Source: Prevotella sp. UBA3757
GTDB lineage: Bacteria > Bacteroidota > Bacteroidia > Bacteroidales > Bacteroidaceae
NCBI GenBank assembly: GCA_002371715.1
Contig: DFGF01000051.1
Span: forward strand, 20,557 to 33,066
Length of the DNA: 12,510 bases
Direction: 5' to 3'
Below, in pieces: positions 6,059 through 11,904 of this stretch. Within the stretch, counting starts at the first letter, position 1; each line of letters starts with the position of its first letter. The notes beneath the pieces are model-generated. The model saw only the letters and a list, made by a program, of their open reading frames with translations. It did not search any database and was not told the DNA's origin. The position numbers and the translations under genes were made by a program.

Positions 6059-6841
6059 ATGGACATGACGAATAATAGAAGATATAGGTGGATGATGATG
6101 GCATTGCTGTCATTTATCATTTATCATTTTTCATTTAACCCTGTAAGTGCGCAAACAGACCGCCGTGTGCAGTACAAGCCGTATATTGACCTCCGACCCA
6201 TGCACTTTGGCATATTGGTAGGCGCACACCTGCAGGATTTGGAATTTGAGAATGTGGGCATGCAGACCGTTACCGACGAAGAGGGCAATGTGACCAACCG
6301 CCTGATTACTTGCGATGCTGACCGTTGGAGTCCGGGGTTCTCTGTGGGTGTGCTGGCTGAACTGCGCCTGCATGAGAATTTCTCACTCCGCGTCACGCCT
6401 ACTATGCATTTCGGTGCCAAGCACCTCACTTTCCTGGACCTGCAGAATACCGATGCTGCCGATAAACCTGTCAAGCAGACGCAAGACCTTAAGAATACCT
6501 ATCTGACGTTGCCCATCGACATCAAGTTTGCGGCACCGCGCTGGAATAACCATCGGCCCTACCTGATGGCAGGTATCAGCCCGATGATTAATATGACGGG
6601 TGGCGAGCAGGACATTATCCGGCTGAATCGCTTCTCGACAATGCTGGAGTTTGGCATTGGCTGCGATTTCTACCTGCCTTTCTTCAAGTTGATTCCTGAG
6701 TTGAAGTTCTGCTTCGGATTGGGCAGTGTGCTGGACAAGAATCACGTCAACGAACTGCGCGATGCCAACCTCAAGGCCTTTGCGGGCAGTGTGAGCAGCG
6801 CGCAGTCGAAGATGTTTGTGTTGACGTTCTACTTTGAGTAA
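6059..6841 (+). CDS. PorT-like outer-membrane beta-barrel protein
   Basis: A 260-residue protein from ATG 6059 (ATG 6065 is also possible). Its signal peptide has an arginine-rich N-region, a hydrophobic core (about 11-26) and a VSAQ cleavage site near residue 32. The open frame extends to a TTG at 5990, but that extension puts charged residues before the signal and is unlikely to be used. The mature part has alternating beta strands (FSLRVTPTMHFG, YLTLPIDIKFA, PYLMAGISPMI) and ends in an aromatic strand MFVLTFYFE, typical of outer-membrane barrels. It resembles the PorT family, whose founder is needed for type IX secretion and gliding. Many paralogues have no such role, so the function is open. 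No clear promoter is seen upstream. The signal-peptide core is encoded by a 7-bp tandem repeat (6110-6137). Confidence 0.82.
   Translation: MDMTNNRRYRWMMMALLSFIIYHFSFNPVSAQTDRRVQYKPYIDLRPMHFGILVGAHLQDLEFENVGMQTVTDEEGNVTNRLITCDADRWSPGFSVGVLAELRLHENFSLRVTPTMHFGAKHLTFLDLQNTDAADKPVKQTQDLKNTYLTLPIDIKFAAPRWNNHRPYLMAGISPMINMTGGEQDIIRLNRFSTMLEFGIGCDFYLPFFKLIPELKFCFGLGSVLDKNHVNELRDANLKAFAGSVSSAQSKMFVLTFYFE
6110..6137 (+). repeat. 7-bp tandem array (TCATTTA type) inside a signal-peptide coding region
   Basis: Four consecutive units read TCATTTA, TCATTTA, TCATTTT and TCATTTA. They encode the hydrophobic core SFIIYHFSF of the PorT-like signal peptide. A one-unit change would alter the reading frame. Confidence 0.88.
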
Positions 6842-6888
6842 GTGTAGTGTGACGGGTGATGGAATGTGCTCTCCCCGCTACGCCCTTT

Positions 6889-7728
6889 TCACTTTAGGTT
6901 AACCAGGATTTTTCCGACAAAAACGGCCGACTTGCCGTTCTGGTCGACGGGGACGGGTTTGCCGTCTATGTTGTTCCAGTGTTCCATCGTGGTCATATAG
7001 GTGTGGGTATGTCCACCCAGTACCAGGTCGATGTTGCGTGAGCCGCTGATCATGTACTGGTCGTCCTCGCCTCGGTTGCTGTTCCAGCCCAGGTGCGAGA
7101 TACAGATGACCATGTCGCATTTCTTCTCCTGCTTCAGCATGGTGGCAGTCTCAAGGGCCACACGAGCCGGGTCAAGGTATTTCACGCCTACACAGTTCTT
7201 GTCGCTCACCAGTCCCTTCATCTTCGGACAGAGGGCAAAGACGCCTATCTTGACACCGTTGCGCTTGATGATAATCCACGGTTTGGTGACGCCTTCCATC
7301 ACCGTGCCGGTAAAGTCGTAGTTGGTACATAGAATGGGGAAGTTGGCCTTGCGAAACATCTCGGCCATCGTCTCCAGGCCGAAGTCGAACTCATGATTGC
7401 CTATTGTCGTGGCATCGAGGCCCATCTGGTTCATCAGGCCAATCTCTACCTCGCCCTTGAACATCGTGTAGTAGGCAGACCCCTGGAAGAAGTCGCCGGA
7501 ATCGAAGTAGAGCAGGTCGGGGTGCTTCTGTCGCTCCTCTTTCAGCATGGCAATGCGGCGCAGAAATCCGCCACGCCCAGCTTTCATCGTGTCGGGCAAC
7601 TGCTCGTTGATGGGCAAGATGGCTGAGTGCGTATCGTTGGTGTGCAGAATGACAAGTTGCTTCTGCTTCTTGGCCTGCCCGTTCAGAGACACGATGGCCA
7701 ATATCATAACAAATAGGTATTTCTTCAT
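6889..7728 (-). CDS. UshA-type metallophosphatase (5'-nucleotidase N-terminal half)
   Basis: A 279-residue secreted calcineurin-like phosphoesterase, corresponding to the metal-binding half of UshA/5'-nucleotidase. The signal peptide spans residues 1-19 (MKKYLFVMILAIVSLNGQA) with no lipobox. All dimetal motifs are present: HTNDTH (D32, H34), DSGD (D79), GNHEFD (N111, H112), ISHLGWN (H212) and GGHTHTY (H240, H242). The C-terminal substrate-binding domain is missing from this chain and is encoded by the gene just upstream (7760-8524), 31 nt away on the same strand. The two products probably work together on nucleotides or related phosphoesters in the periplasm, which is inference from the split. 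The stop codon lies within a TTTTCACTTTA-like sequence (6886-6896). The gene converges with the PorT-like gene, and no clear terminator is seen in the 47-nt gap. Confidence 0.9.
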   Translation of the reverse strand: MKKYLFVMILAIVSLNGQAKKQKQLVILHTNDTHSAILPINEQLPDTMKAGRGGFLRRIAMLKEERQKHPDLLYFDSGDFFQGSAYYTMFKGEVEIGLMNQMGLDATTIGNHEFDFGLETMAEMFRKANFPILCTNYDFTGTVMEGVTKPWIIIKRNGVKIGVFALCPKMKGLVSDKNCVGVKYLDPARVALETATMLKQEKKCDMVICISHLGWNSNRGEDDQYMISGSRNIDLVLGGHTHTYMTTMEHWNNIDGKPVPVDQNGKSAVFVGKILVNLK

Positions 7729-7736
7729 ATCTTAAT

Positions 7737-7771
7737 CTTCAACTTTCAACGTTCAATGTTCAACGTTCAAC
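7737..7771 (-). repeat. 7-bp tandem array (GTTGAAC type) spanning a stop codon and intergenic gap
   Basis: Read on the minus strand, five consecutive units are GTTGAAC, GTTGAAC, ATTGAAC, GTTGAAA and GTTGAAG. The first two encode the last residues (V-E-R) and the TGA stop of the 5'-nucleotidase C-domain lipoprotein. The rest fill most of the gap to the metallophosphatase ATG at 7728. Confidence 0.9.
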
Positions 7772-8524
7772 GGTTACTCTTCCCTCAATGTTGGAGTCGA
7801 CTTCCCGTCCCTGCTTGGTCATCTCGCGGAAGTAGTTCATGATGATGAATCGTGTATTGTTGCTGGCGTCCTTCGGGGAATTGATGTCAGTTCCCCGCTT
7901 GAAGGCCTCCATTTTGTCGGTACCACCCAGCAGGTAGTCGATGGTTGCTATGCGATAGTCTTTCTGAGGGTCGATGGGCTGTCCGTTGATGGTGACGCTC
8001 TTCAGTTGCAGGTCCTGCGTGATGACCATTCTTACCGAATGGCTCAGGCCCTCGCCGCCAGTACTGGCAATCTGTCGGAACAGGTCGAGCAGGACGTCAC
8101 CCTTCAACGTGATAAAGGCAATTTTATTCTCGAAGGGAGCCACGTCAAGTACGTCGCCATACGTGACATTACCCTTGGGCAGGTCGGCTCTTACACCGCC
8201 TATGTTGTAAAGGCCGAAGGCCGGCTGCTCGCCATATTCCTTGGCCGCCCATACCAGTATGTCGGCCAGCAGGTTGCTCAGTGTGCCTTCGGGTCGCTGG
8301 GCTGTCATGTATTTGGCTGAACGCCCGACGATGGGACCCATGACGGAGTCAACCTTGTGGCGGTAGGGCTTCAGAAATTCGGCTGCCCTCTGGTCTGGGT
8401 TTGCATCGTATCTGGCGTCTATCAAGATACGGCTGCGCTGTATGCCCGCTACCTCATAGTGATGCTTGCATGCGGTGAGCATCACCGTGACTGTCATCAA
8501 GTAAAATAGTGCAGTTTTCTTCAT
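7760..8524 (-). CDS. 5'-nucleotidase C-terminal-domain lipoprotein
   Basis: A 254-residue lipoprotein with signal MKKTALFYLMTVTVMLTAC and lipidated Cys19 (lipobox LTAC). The rest matches the 5'-nucleotidase C-terminal domain, which holds the nucleoside in UshA-like enzymes. Visible motifs are the EGTLSNLLADIL segment (79-90), NIGGVRADLPKGNVTYGD (107-124, the NGGGxR-type loop), VAPFENKI (128-135) and DYLLGGTDKMEAF. It has no metal-binding half; that half is the neighbouring metallophosphatase encoded 31 nt downstream, so the pair looks like one enzyme split into two genes in reversed domain order. A lipid anchor on the substrate-binding half could hold the complex at the membrane (inference). 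A -7 box lies 20 nt upstream of the ATG. Confidence 0.9.
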   Translation of the reverse strand: MKKTALFYLMTVTVMLTACKHHYEVAGIQRSRILIDARYDANPDQRAAEFLKPYRHKVDSVMGPIVGRSAKYMTAQRPEGTLSNLLADILVWAAKEYGEQPAFGLYNIGGVRADLPKGNVTYGDVLDVAPFENKIAFITLKGDVLLDLFRQIASTGGEGLSHSVRMVITQDLQLKSVTINGQPIDPQKDYRIATIDYLLGGTDKMEAFKRGTDINSPKDASNNTRFIIMNYFREMTKQGREVDSNIEGRVTVER

Positions 8525-8543
8525 AATTGTTGTTTTTGTGCTG

Positions 8544-8551
8544 CAAAATTA
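8544..8551 (-). promoter_or_regulatory. -7 box (TAATTTTG) for the split 5'-nucleotidase operon
   Basis: The minus strand reads TAATTTTG followed by CA, 20 nt before the lipoprotein ATG, and matches TAnnTTTG. No TTTG is found at the normal 19-21 nt spacing upstream; the nearest one is 12 nt away. Confidence 0.6.
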
Positions 8552-8613
8552 CACAAAAAAAAGCAAAGATGTGCGTCTTTCAACAACTTTTTTCACTTTA
8601 CGGCGCGACGGTA

Positions 8614-9240
8614 CTATTTGAACTGTTCATACATCTGCCTGTATGCCTCTACTTTCTTCTCGAAAGCTAATGGATAGGCGCGCGATGAAGAGGGTAGGCG
8701 GTAGAGTACCAGTTGCTGGCCATGGCTGTTGAGCGTATTGGGGATAGGGACAAAGGTATTCACCTTGGGCGTGCTGGGTATGTTCATGGTGGTGCAGAGC
8801 GTTTCGGTGGCTTTCTCACCCGTAGTGACGATGGCTCGCAGTTGGGGCAACTGGGTTATGAGGTCTTGGACGTCAGTGGGTTCCACCACCTCCAGGAATT
8901 TGTCCGAAGCATTGTCCTGCAGGCGGCGGACGGCCGTTGACGTGTCGAAGAAGGCGATGCCTTGCTCTTGGCAGAACGCCACGATGTCTGGCAATTTAAA
9001 GCTTTTCACGTCTTCGTCCACGAAGTGGTTGCGGTCAGCGAAGAATACTGCCCCCTCAATACGCCAGTGGTCGTTGATGAAGTTGGGGTAATAGAAGTCC
9101 ATGCACCACCGCTTGCGCTGCGGTGGGAAACTGCCTAAGAACAATATCCTTGCATTTGCAGGCAGAAACGGCTTCAGCGGATGATACTCCACGCCGTCCC
9201 TGCTCCGTGCTATGTTTTCGCTGTTCAGGTATGATTCCAT
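8614..9240 (-). CDS. Uracil-DNA-glycosylase-family protein
   Basis: A 208-residue protein from ATG 9240; a TTG at 9264 would add eight residues and is less likely. The sequence fits the uracil-DNA glycosylase superfamily, which removes uracil or mismatched bases from DNA to start base-excision repair. The N-terminal motif ILFLGSFPP (32-40) corresponds to the active-site GxxPG-type loop. FYYPNFINDHWRI follows, and a late LPSSSRAY (182-189) takes the place of the HPSP-like DNA-intercalation loop. The first position of that last motif is Leu rather than His, so catalytic strength is uncertain. It is the last gene of a minus-strand run (AlkD-like, Nudix, DUF4298, this gene), 43 nt after the DUF4298 stop. 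The run as a whole looks devoted to DNA or nucleotide repair. Confidence 0.85.
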   Translation of the reverse strand: MESYLNSENIARSRDGVEYHPLKPFLPANARILFLGSFPPQRKRWCMDFYYPNFINDHWRIEGAVFFADRNHFVDEDVKSFKLPDIVAFCQEQGIAFFDTSTAVRRLQDNASDKFLEVVEPTDVQDLITQLPQLRAIVTTGEKATETLCTTMNIPSTPKVNTFVPIPNTLNSHGQQLVLYRLPSSSRAYPLAFEKKVEAYRQMYEQFK

Positions 9241-9283
9241 CTTGGATGAATAGTTTTCCTGCAATGCCGGGCAGGTTGCGAAT

Positions 9284-9565
9284 TTACGTTCTGGTCATGC
9301 GTTTGTTCAGTTCACGGCAGTCCTCCAGCAGGTTCCAGATGCCGTCTTCGGAAAGCACGCCGCGCTTCAAATCCTTTGGCAGCCGGCCTTGCTGGTCATC
9401 GTCCATATCCTGTTTCCAGGTCTCGCTGCCGTAATAGTCCGACAATGTTTGAATAGCTGTTTGTGCCTCCTCGTAGTCATCAAGAGCTGCTGACAGTCTC
9501 ATCACGGCTTGTGAGGCTTGGTTGAGGTATCCCTCCATCAGTTTGATTCGTTCTGTTTGTTCCAT
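9284..9565 (-). CDS. DUF4298 family protein
   Basis: A 93-residue, mostly helical, acidic cytoplasmic protein that I recognise as DUF4298. It starts MEQTERIKLMEGYLNQA, followed by a helix with ALDDYEEAQTAIQTLSDYYGSETW. The family's typical end is LPKDLKRGVLSEDGIWNLLED (about 62-82) then a RELNKRM helix. No catalytic motif or signal is visible. The function of the family is unknown to me. It sits between the Nudix hydrolase (28 nt upstream) and the uracil-DNA-glycosylase-like gene (43 nt downstream) on the same strand. A link to DNA or nucleotide repair is a guess from context only. Confidence 0.85.
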   Translation of the reverse strand: MEQTERIKLMEGYLNQASQAVMRLSAALDDYEEAQTAIQTLSDYYGSETWKQDMDDDQQGRLPKDLKRGVLSEDGIWNLLEDCRELNKRMTRT

Positions 9566-9593
9566 GAAGCTGTTCTTTTTTGTACTGTTACTG

Positions 9594-10139
9594 TTAGTAT
9601 CTGTTTTCTTTCTGCTGCGTGAGGCTGCTGTCGCCTGTCGATAGGAAGAAGCGCTGGAACTCGCTTTCGAAGTTGGGTGTGAGCACCTGCTTCCCTATCG
9701 CGTCGCGGATTTCCTGGATGGTCCAGAAACGTCCGCCGTCCAGCTCTTCTGCCGAAGGGCGTATGGGGCCGTCATACGTTGTCTTGTTCACGTATACCAG
9801 TTCTCGTTCGCGCTTGCTGTCAAAGACGTACCTGCCCATCGGCTCTGGCTGGAAAGCCTCGATGCCCAGTTCCTCGCGGACTTCGCGCCGCAGGGCTTCT
9901 TCTGGCGTCTCGCCATAGTCTATATGTCCGCCTACGGCAGTGTCCCATTTGCCAGGCTGGATGTCCTTCCATTCGGGACGCTTCTGCAGGTAGACGTCAC
10001 CTTGCGAGTTGAAGACATGCAGGTGGACCACGGCATGCAGCAGTCGTGAACCGTTATGGCATTCGCCACGAGTCGCCTTGCCGATGGGGCGGCCCTCCTC
10101 GTCGACGATGTTGAATAGCTCTTGCTCGTTATCTTTCAT
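9594..10139 (-). CDS. Nudix hydrolase
   Basis: A 181-residue cytoplasmic Nudix enzyme, which hydrolyses a nucleoside diphosphate linked to another group. The Nudix box is complete (GX5EX7REUXEEXGU): G71, E77, R85, E86, E89, E90, G92, I93, within GGHIDYGETPEEALRREV. The N-terminus (ELFNIVDEEGRPIGKATRGECH, then LLHAVVHLHVFN and LQKRP) resembles the isopentenyl-diphosphate-isomerase-like/YfcD branch, so the substrate cannot be set from sequence. It lies 39 nt after the AlkD-like gene and 28 nt before the DUF4298 gene on the same strand. Neighbouring repair genes suggest clean-up of damaged nucleotides (inference). The last 15 or so residues after FFLSTGD are low complexity and probably disordered. 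Confidence 0.93.
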   Translation of the reverse strand: MKDNEQELFNIVDEEGRPIGKATRGECHNGSRLLHAVVHLHVFNSQGDVYLQKRPEWKDIQPGKWDTAVGGHIDYGETPEEALRREVREELGIEAFQPEPMGRYVFDSKRERELVYVNKTTYDGPIRPSAEELDGGRFWTIQEIRDAIGKQVLTPNFESEFQRFFLSTGDSSLTQQKENRY

Positions 10140-10178
10140 ATTGTTTGTTCCTTAATTCTGAGTCGTATAGTTGTTATT

Positions 10179-10931
10179 TCAGCAGTTCTGCAACCATTCT
10201 TTCCGTTCCTCGTCCGACATTCTCTCGATGGCATAGCGGAGTGTGGTGCGAGGCATGTCGTGGGCGTGCTGGCGCAGGAAGTCGCGCAGCAGTTCCATGC
10301 TGCACCGCTTGCCCATCTCGCGTAGCATCCAGCCCGTGGCCTTGTGCATCAGGTCGTGAGGGTGGCGCAGGTGTATCTCCGCGTAGCGCAGACACCAGGA
10401 GGGGTCTCCCTGCTGCGTGGTTTTCCACGTGCAGACCATGCTCATGCGCTGGCGCCATAAGCATGGGCTGGCGGCCTGGGCATCGAGTGTTTCCCTTTTG
10501 TCGCCTAACAGGGTTGGCAGCAACAGCCAGTGACCCAGAATCTTTGGTGCCGACAAGTCGACCAAGTCCCAGTTGTTGGCCTGTTCAGCATATTTCAGAT
10601 ACATCGCCACGATTTCGTCGCGTCTTCGGATGGCCTCTGCATCATGTTCCAGGCGTTTCGCAGCCTGTTTCTCAAATTTTGAAACCATGATGAGCAGTCC
10701 GCAGAGCCTCACCTCATGCCAGCGCGACATTAGCAGTTCTGGTACCTCGCTGAGTGGTGTGTTTTTGGCGGCTCTCACGACCTCGCGAGTCTGAGGCACC
10801 TTGAGGCCCAGAAACGCATCGCCCTCGCCATACTCGCCTGGGGCGGTCTTGAAGAATCGCTGCAGCACCTGTCGCTGTTCCTCGTTGTGCAGCGTCTCCA
10901 TATATTCTGTAATCTCCCTTGCTGTCATCAT
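10179..10931 (-). CDS. AlkD-type DNA alkylation repair protein
   Basis: A 250-residue all-helical HEAT-like-repeat protein of the DNA alkylation repair family, which excises positively charged alkylated bases. The start is ATG 10931 (or 10928). The open frame runs on to 11015, but that extension contains the promoter and cannot be translated from this transcript. Family signs are FFKTAPGEYGEGDAFLGLKV (26-45), which includes the usual N-terminal GLK/R motif, then ANNWDLVDLSAPKILG (118-133) with W121 and D125 spaced like the catalytic Trp/Asp pair of AlkD, and LWRQRMSMV (158-166). The C-terminal WMLREMGKR segment is also typical. It is first in a four-gene minus-strand run with Nudix, DUF4298 and uracil-DNA-glycosylase-like genes, under a canonical promoter at 10985-11016. 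Confidence 0.9.
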   Translation of the reverse strand: MMTAREITEYMETLHNEEQRQVLQRFFKTAPGEYGEGDAFLGLKVPQTREVVRAAKNTPLSEVPELLMSRWHEVRLCGLLIMVSKFEKQAAKRLEHDAEAIRRRDEIVAMYLKYAEQANNWDLVDLSAPKILGHWLLLPTLLGDKRETLDAQAASPCLWRQRMSMVCTWKTTQQGDPSWCLRYAEIHLRHPHDLMHKATGWMLREMGKRCSMELLRDFLRQHAHDMPRTTLRYAIERMSDEERKEWLQNC

Positions 10932-10984
10932 TATTACCTGATTGCTACTTCTGTCAGCTTTGTCTCTAAAACCATATTTGCATG

Positions 10985-11016
10985 CAAAGATACGATATTT
11001 GCTCGAAGAAACCAAA
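10985..11016 (-). promoter_or_regulatory. Canonical Bacteroidetes promoter for the repair operon
   Basis: The minus strand has TTTG (11016-11013), a 20-nt spacer and TATCTTTG (10992-10985) followed by CA, an exact consensus match. It lies about 54 nt before the AlkD ATG and settles the choice of start. A perfect 12-bp palindrome, TTTGCATGCAAA (10977-10988), overlaps the end of the -7 box and could be an operator. Confidence 0.85.
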
Positions 11017-11065
11017 AATCCGTAAGGACTTCTGCCCGAAAAAATAAAAATATTCCTTAATTTAT

Positions 11066-11096
11066 TTTGTTTTTTGACAGCTTATTCGTACCTTTG
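11066..11096 (+). promoter_or_regulatory. Canonical Bacteroidetes promoter for rplS
   Basis: TTTG (11066-11069), a 19-nt spacer and TACCTTTG (11089-11096) followed by CA. It is divergent from the repair-operon promoter, with about 50 nt between the two -33 elements. It leaves a leader of about 90 nt before the rplS ATG. Confidence 0.85.
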
Positions 11097-11109
11097 CAGC
11101 CGCTTTCCG

Positions 11110-11167
11110 CGTAATCGCTGGCAGGAAGTTACGAGAGGCCTGTTATGTTGCGCTTGGAACGATAACA
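11110..11167 (+). promoter_or_regulatory. Structured 5' leader of rplS (candidate L19 autoregulatory RNA)
   Basis: Two hairpins can be drawn in the untranslated leader. CGTAA (11110-11114) pairs with TTACG (11129-11133). TGTTAT-G-TT (11141-11149) pairs with AAC-G-ATAACA (11158-11167), giving a 9-bp stem with a bulge and an 8-nt loop. Ribosomal-protein mRNAs often carry such leaders for feedback by their own protein; that role here is inference. Confidence 0.5.
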
Positions 11168-11192
11168 ACAACATTATAATTATTAAGTAACA

Positions 11193-11558
11193 ATGAATTT
11201 AATTAAAGTTGCTGAAGAAGCATTTGCAACCGGCAAGCAGCATCCCAGTTTCAAGGCTGGTGATACCGTTACTGTCGCTTACAAAATTATCGAGGGTTCA
11301 AAGGAGCGTATCCAGCTTTTCCGTGGTGTCGTCATCAAGATTAGCGGTCATCAGGAGAAGAAGCGCTTCACTGTTCGCAAGATGTCGGGTACGGTAGGTG
11401 TAGAGCGTATCTTCCCTCTGGAGTCGCCCAACATCGAGAGCATCGAGGTGAACAAGGTTGGTAAGGTTCGTCGCGCTAAGCTTTACTATCTGCGCAAGCT
11501 CACTGGTAAGGCTGCCCGCATCAAGGAGAAGCGCAGCGGAATCGCCGGCAAGGAGTAA
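11193..11558 (+). CDS. rplS: 50S ribosomal protein L19 (bL19)
   Basis: A 121-residue basic protein of the large ribosomal subunit, located near the 30S-50S interface. It matches L19 along its full length: HPSFKAGDTVTVAYKI (17-32), ERIQLFRGVVI, then the family core FTVRKMSGTVGVERIFPLESPNIESIEV, and the basic end VRRAKLYYLRKLTGKAARIKE. Length is normal. The start ATG 11193 follows an AT-rich stretch without Shine-Dalgarno, as usual in Bacteroidetes ribosomal genes. It stands alone here, without the rpsP-rimM-trmD neighbours found in many other bacteria. It has its own promoter (11066-11096), a structured leader and a strong terminator. Confidence 0.98.
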   Translation: MNLIKVAEEAFATGKQHPSFKAGDTVTVAYKIIEGSKERIQLFRGVVIKISGHQEKKRFTVRKMSGTVGVERIFPLESPNIESIEVNKVGKVRRAKLYYLRKLTGKAARIKEKRSGIAGKE

Positions 11559-11579
11559 ACACTCCTACTCAACAAGCAT

Positions 11580-11615
11580 AAAAAGAGACACTCACGCCTT
11601 GGGTGTCTCTTTTTT
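11580..11615. terminator. Bidirectional terminator after rplS
   Basis: AAAAGAGACAC (11581-11591) pairs with GTGTCTCTTTT (11603-11613) around an 11-nt loop. It ends in a T run on the + strand and, through the A run at 11580-11584, also on the minus strand. It serves rplS, and its right arm (with the loop) lies inside the 3' end of the convergent small ORF, encoding KKETPKA-stop. Confidence 0.88.
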
Positions 11616-11801
11616 ACGTCCGTGCCCGCCATAGATGGTTTCCCCACCCAGTTCGCCGTGCAGGGTTTCCTGAAAGGATTCCCAGTCCTGGAAACCGGCC
11701 AGCAGCGAGAGGCGGTCGAGGGTCTTCTTGTCCGGTTTGTGAAGCAACTCCTTCTCGACTGCCTCTAAAAGTTTACGCAGTGCATGTTTCTTTTTCTCCA
11801 T
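11592..11801 (-). CDS. Small hypothetical protein (69 aa)
   Basis: A 69-residue, highly charged and probably helical protein, taken from ATG 11801 (MEKKKHALRKLLEAVEKEL). The open frame runs further upstream to 11981, but that part covers the promoter and the 7-bp array and is unlikely to be translated. The middle reads TLDRLSLLAGFQDWESFQETLHGE, and a Gly-rich/basic tail (YGGHGRKKETPKA) follows. I recognise no family and see no signal peptide or catalytic motif. A -7 box (TACCTTTG) lies 22 nt before the ATG. The stop codon falls in the loop of the terminator shared with rplS. A real gene is supported by the promoter, start and terminator arrangement rather than by homology. Confidence 0.65.
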   Translation of the reverse strand: MEKKKHALRKLLEAVEKELLHKPDKKTLDRLSLLAGFQDWESFQETLHGELGGETIYGGHGRKKETPKA

Positions 11802-11822
11802 AACAATTCTCCATAACGCGTG

Positions 11823-11830
11823 CAAAGGTA
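11823..11830 (-). promoter_or_regulatory. -7 box (TACCTTTG) for the small ORF
   Basis: The minus strand reads TACCTTTG followed by CA. It is preceded by TTTATTTCG and then the 7-bp TTTTCAC array. No TTTG -33 element is present at 19-21 nt. The stretch TTTATTTCGTA-C-CTTTGCA recurs with one change at the divergent purH-type promoter. Confidence 0.7.
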
Positions 11831-11839
11831 CGAAATAAA

Positions 11840-11867
11840 GTGAAAAGTGAAAAGCGAAAAGTGGAAA
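11840..11867 (-). repeat. 7-bp tandem array (TTTTCAC type) upstream of the small-ORF promoter
   Basis: On the minus strand the four units read TTTCCAC, TTTTCGC, TTTTCAC and TTTTCAC. The array ends 9 nt before the TACCTTTG box, the same geometry as the array upstream of the tRNA-Leu promoter at 1034-1061. Confidence 0.85.
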
Positions 11868-11904
11868 AAATGCTTCTGCTATGAGAGAATTCATATTTAT
11901 TTCG

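Noticed and set aside
10932..11015. N-terminal extension of the AlkD-like protein
   Set aside because: The extension overlaps the consensus promoter at 10985-11016, so it would not be in the transcript. The family N-terminus fits MMTAREI.
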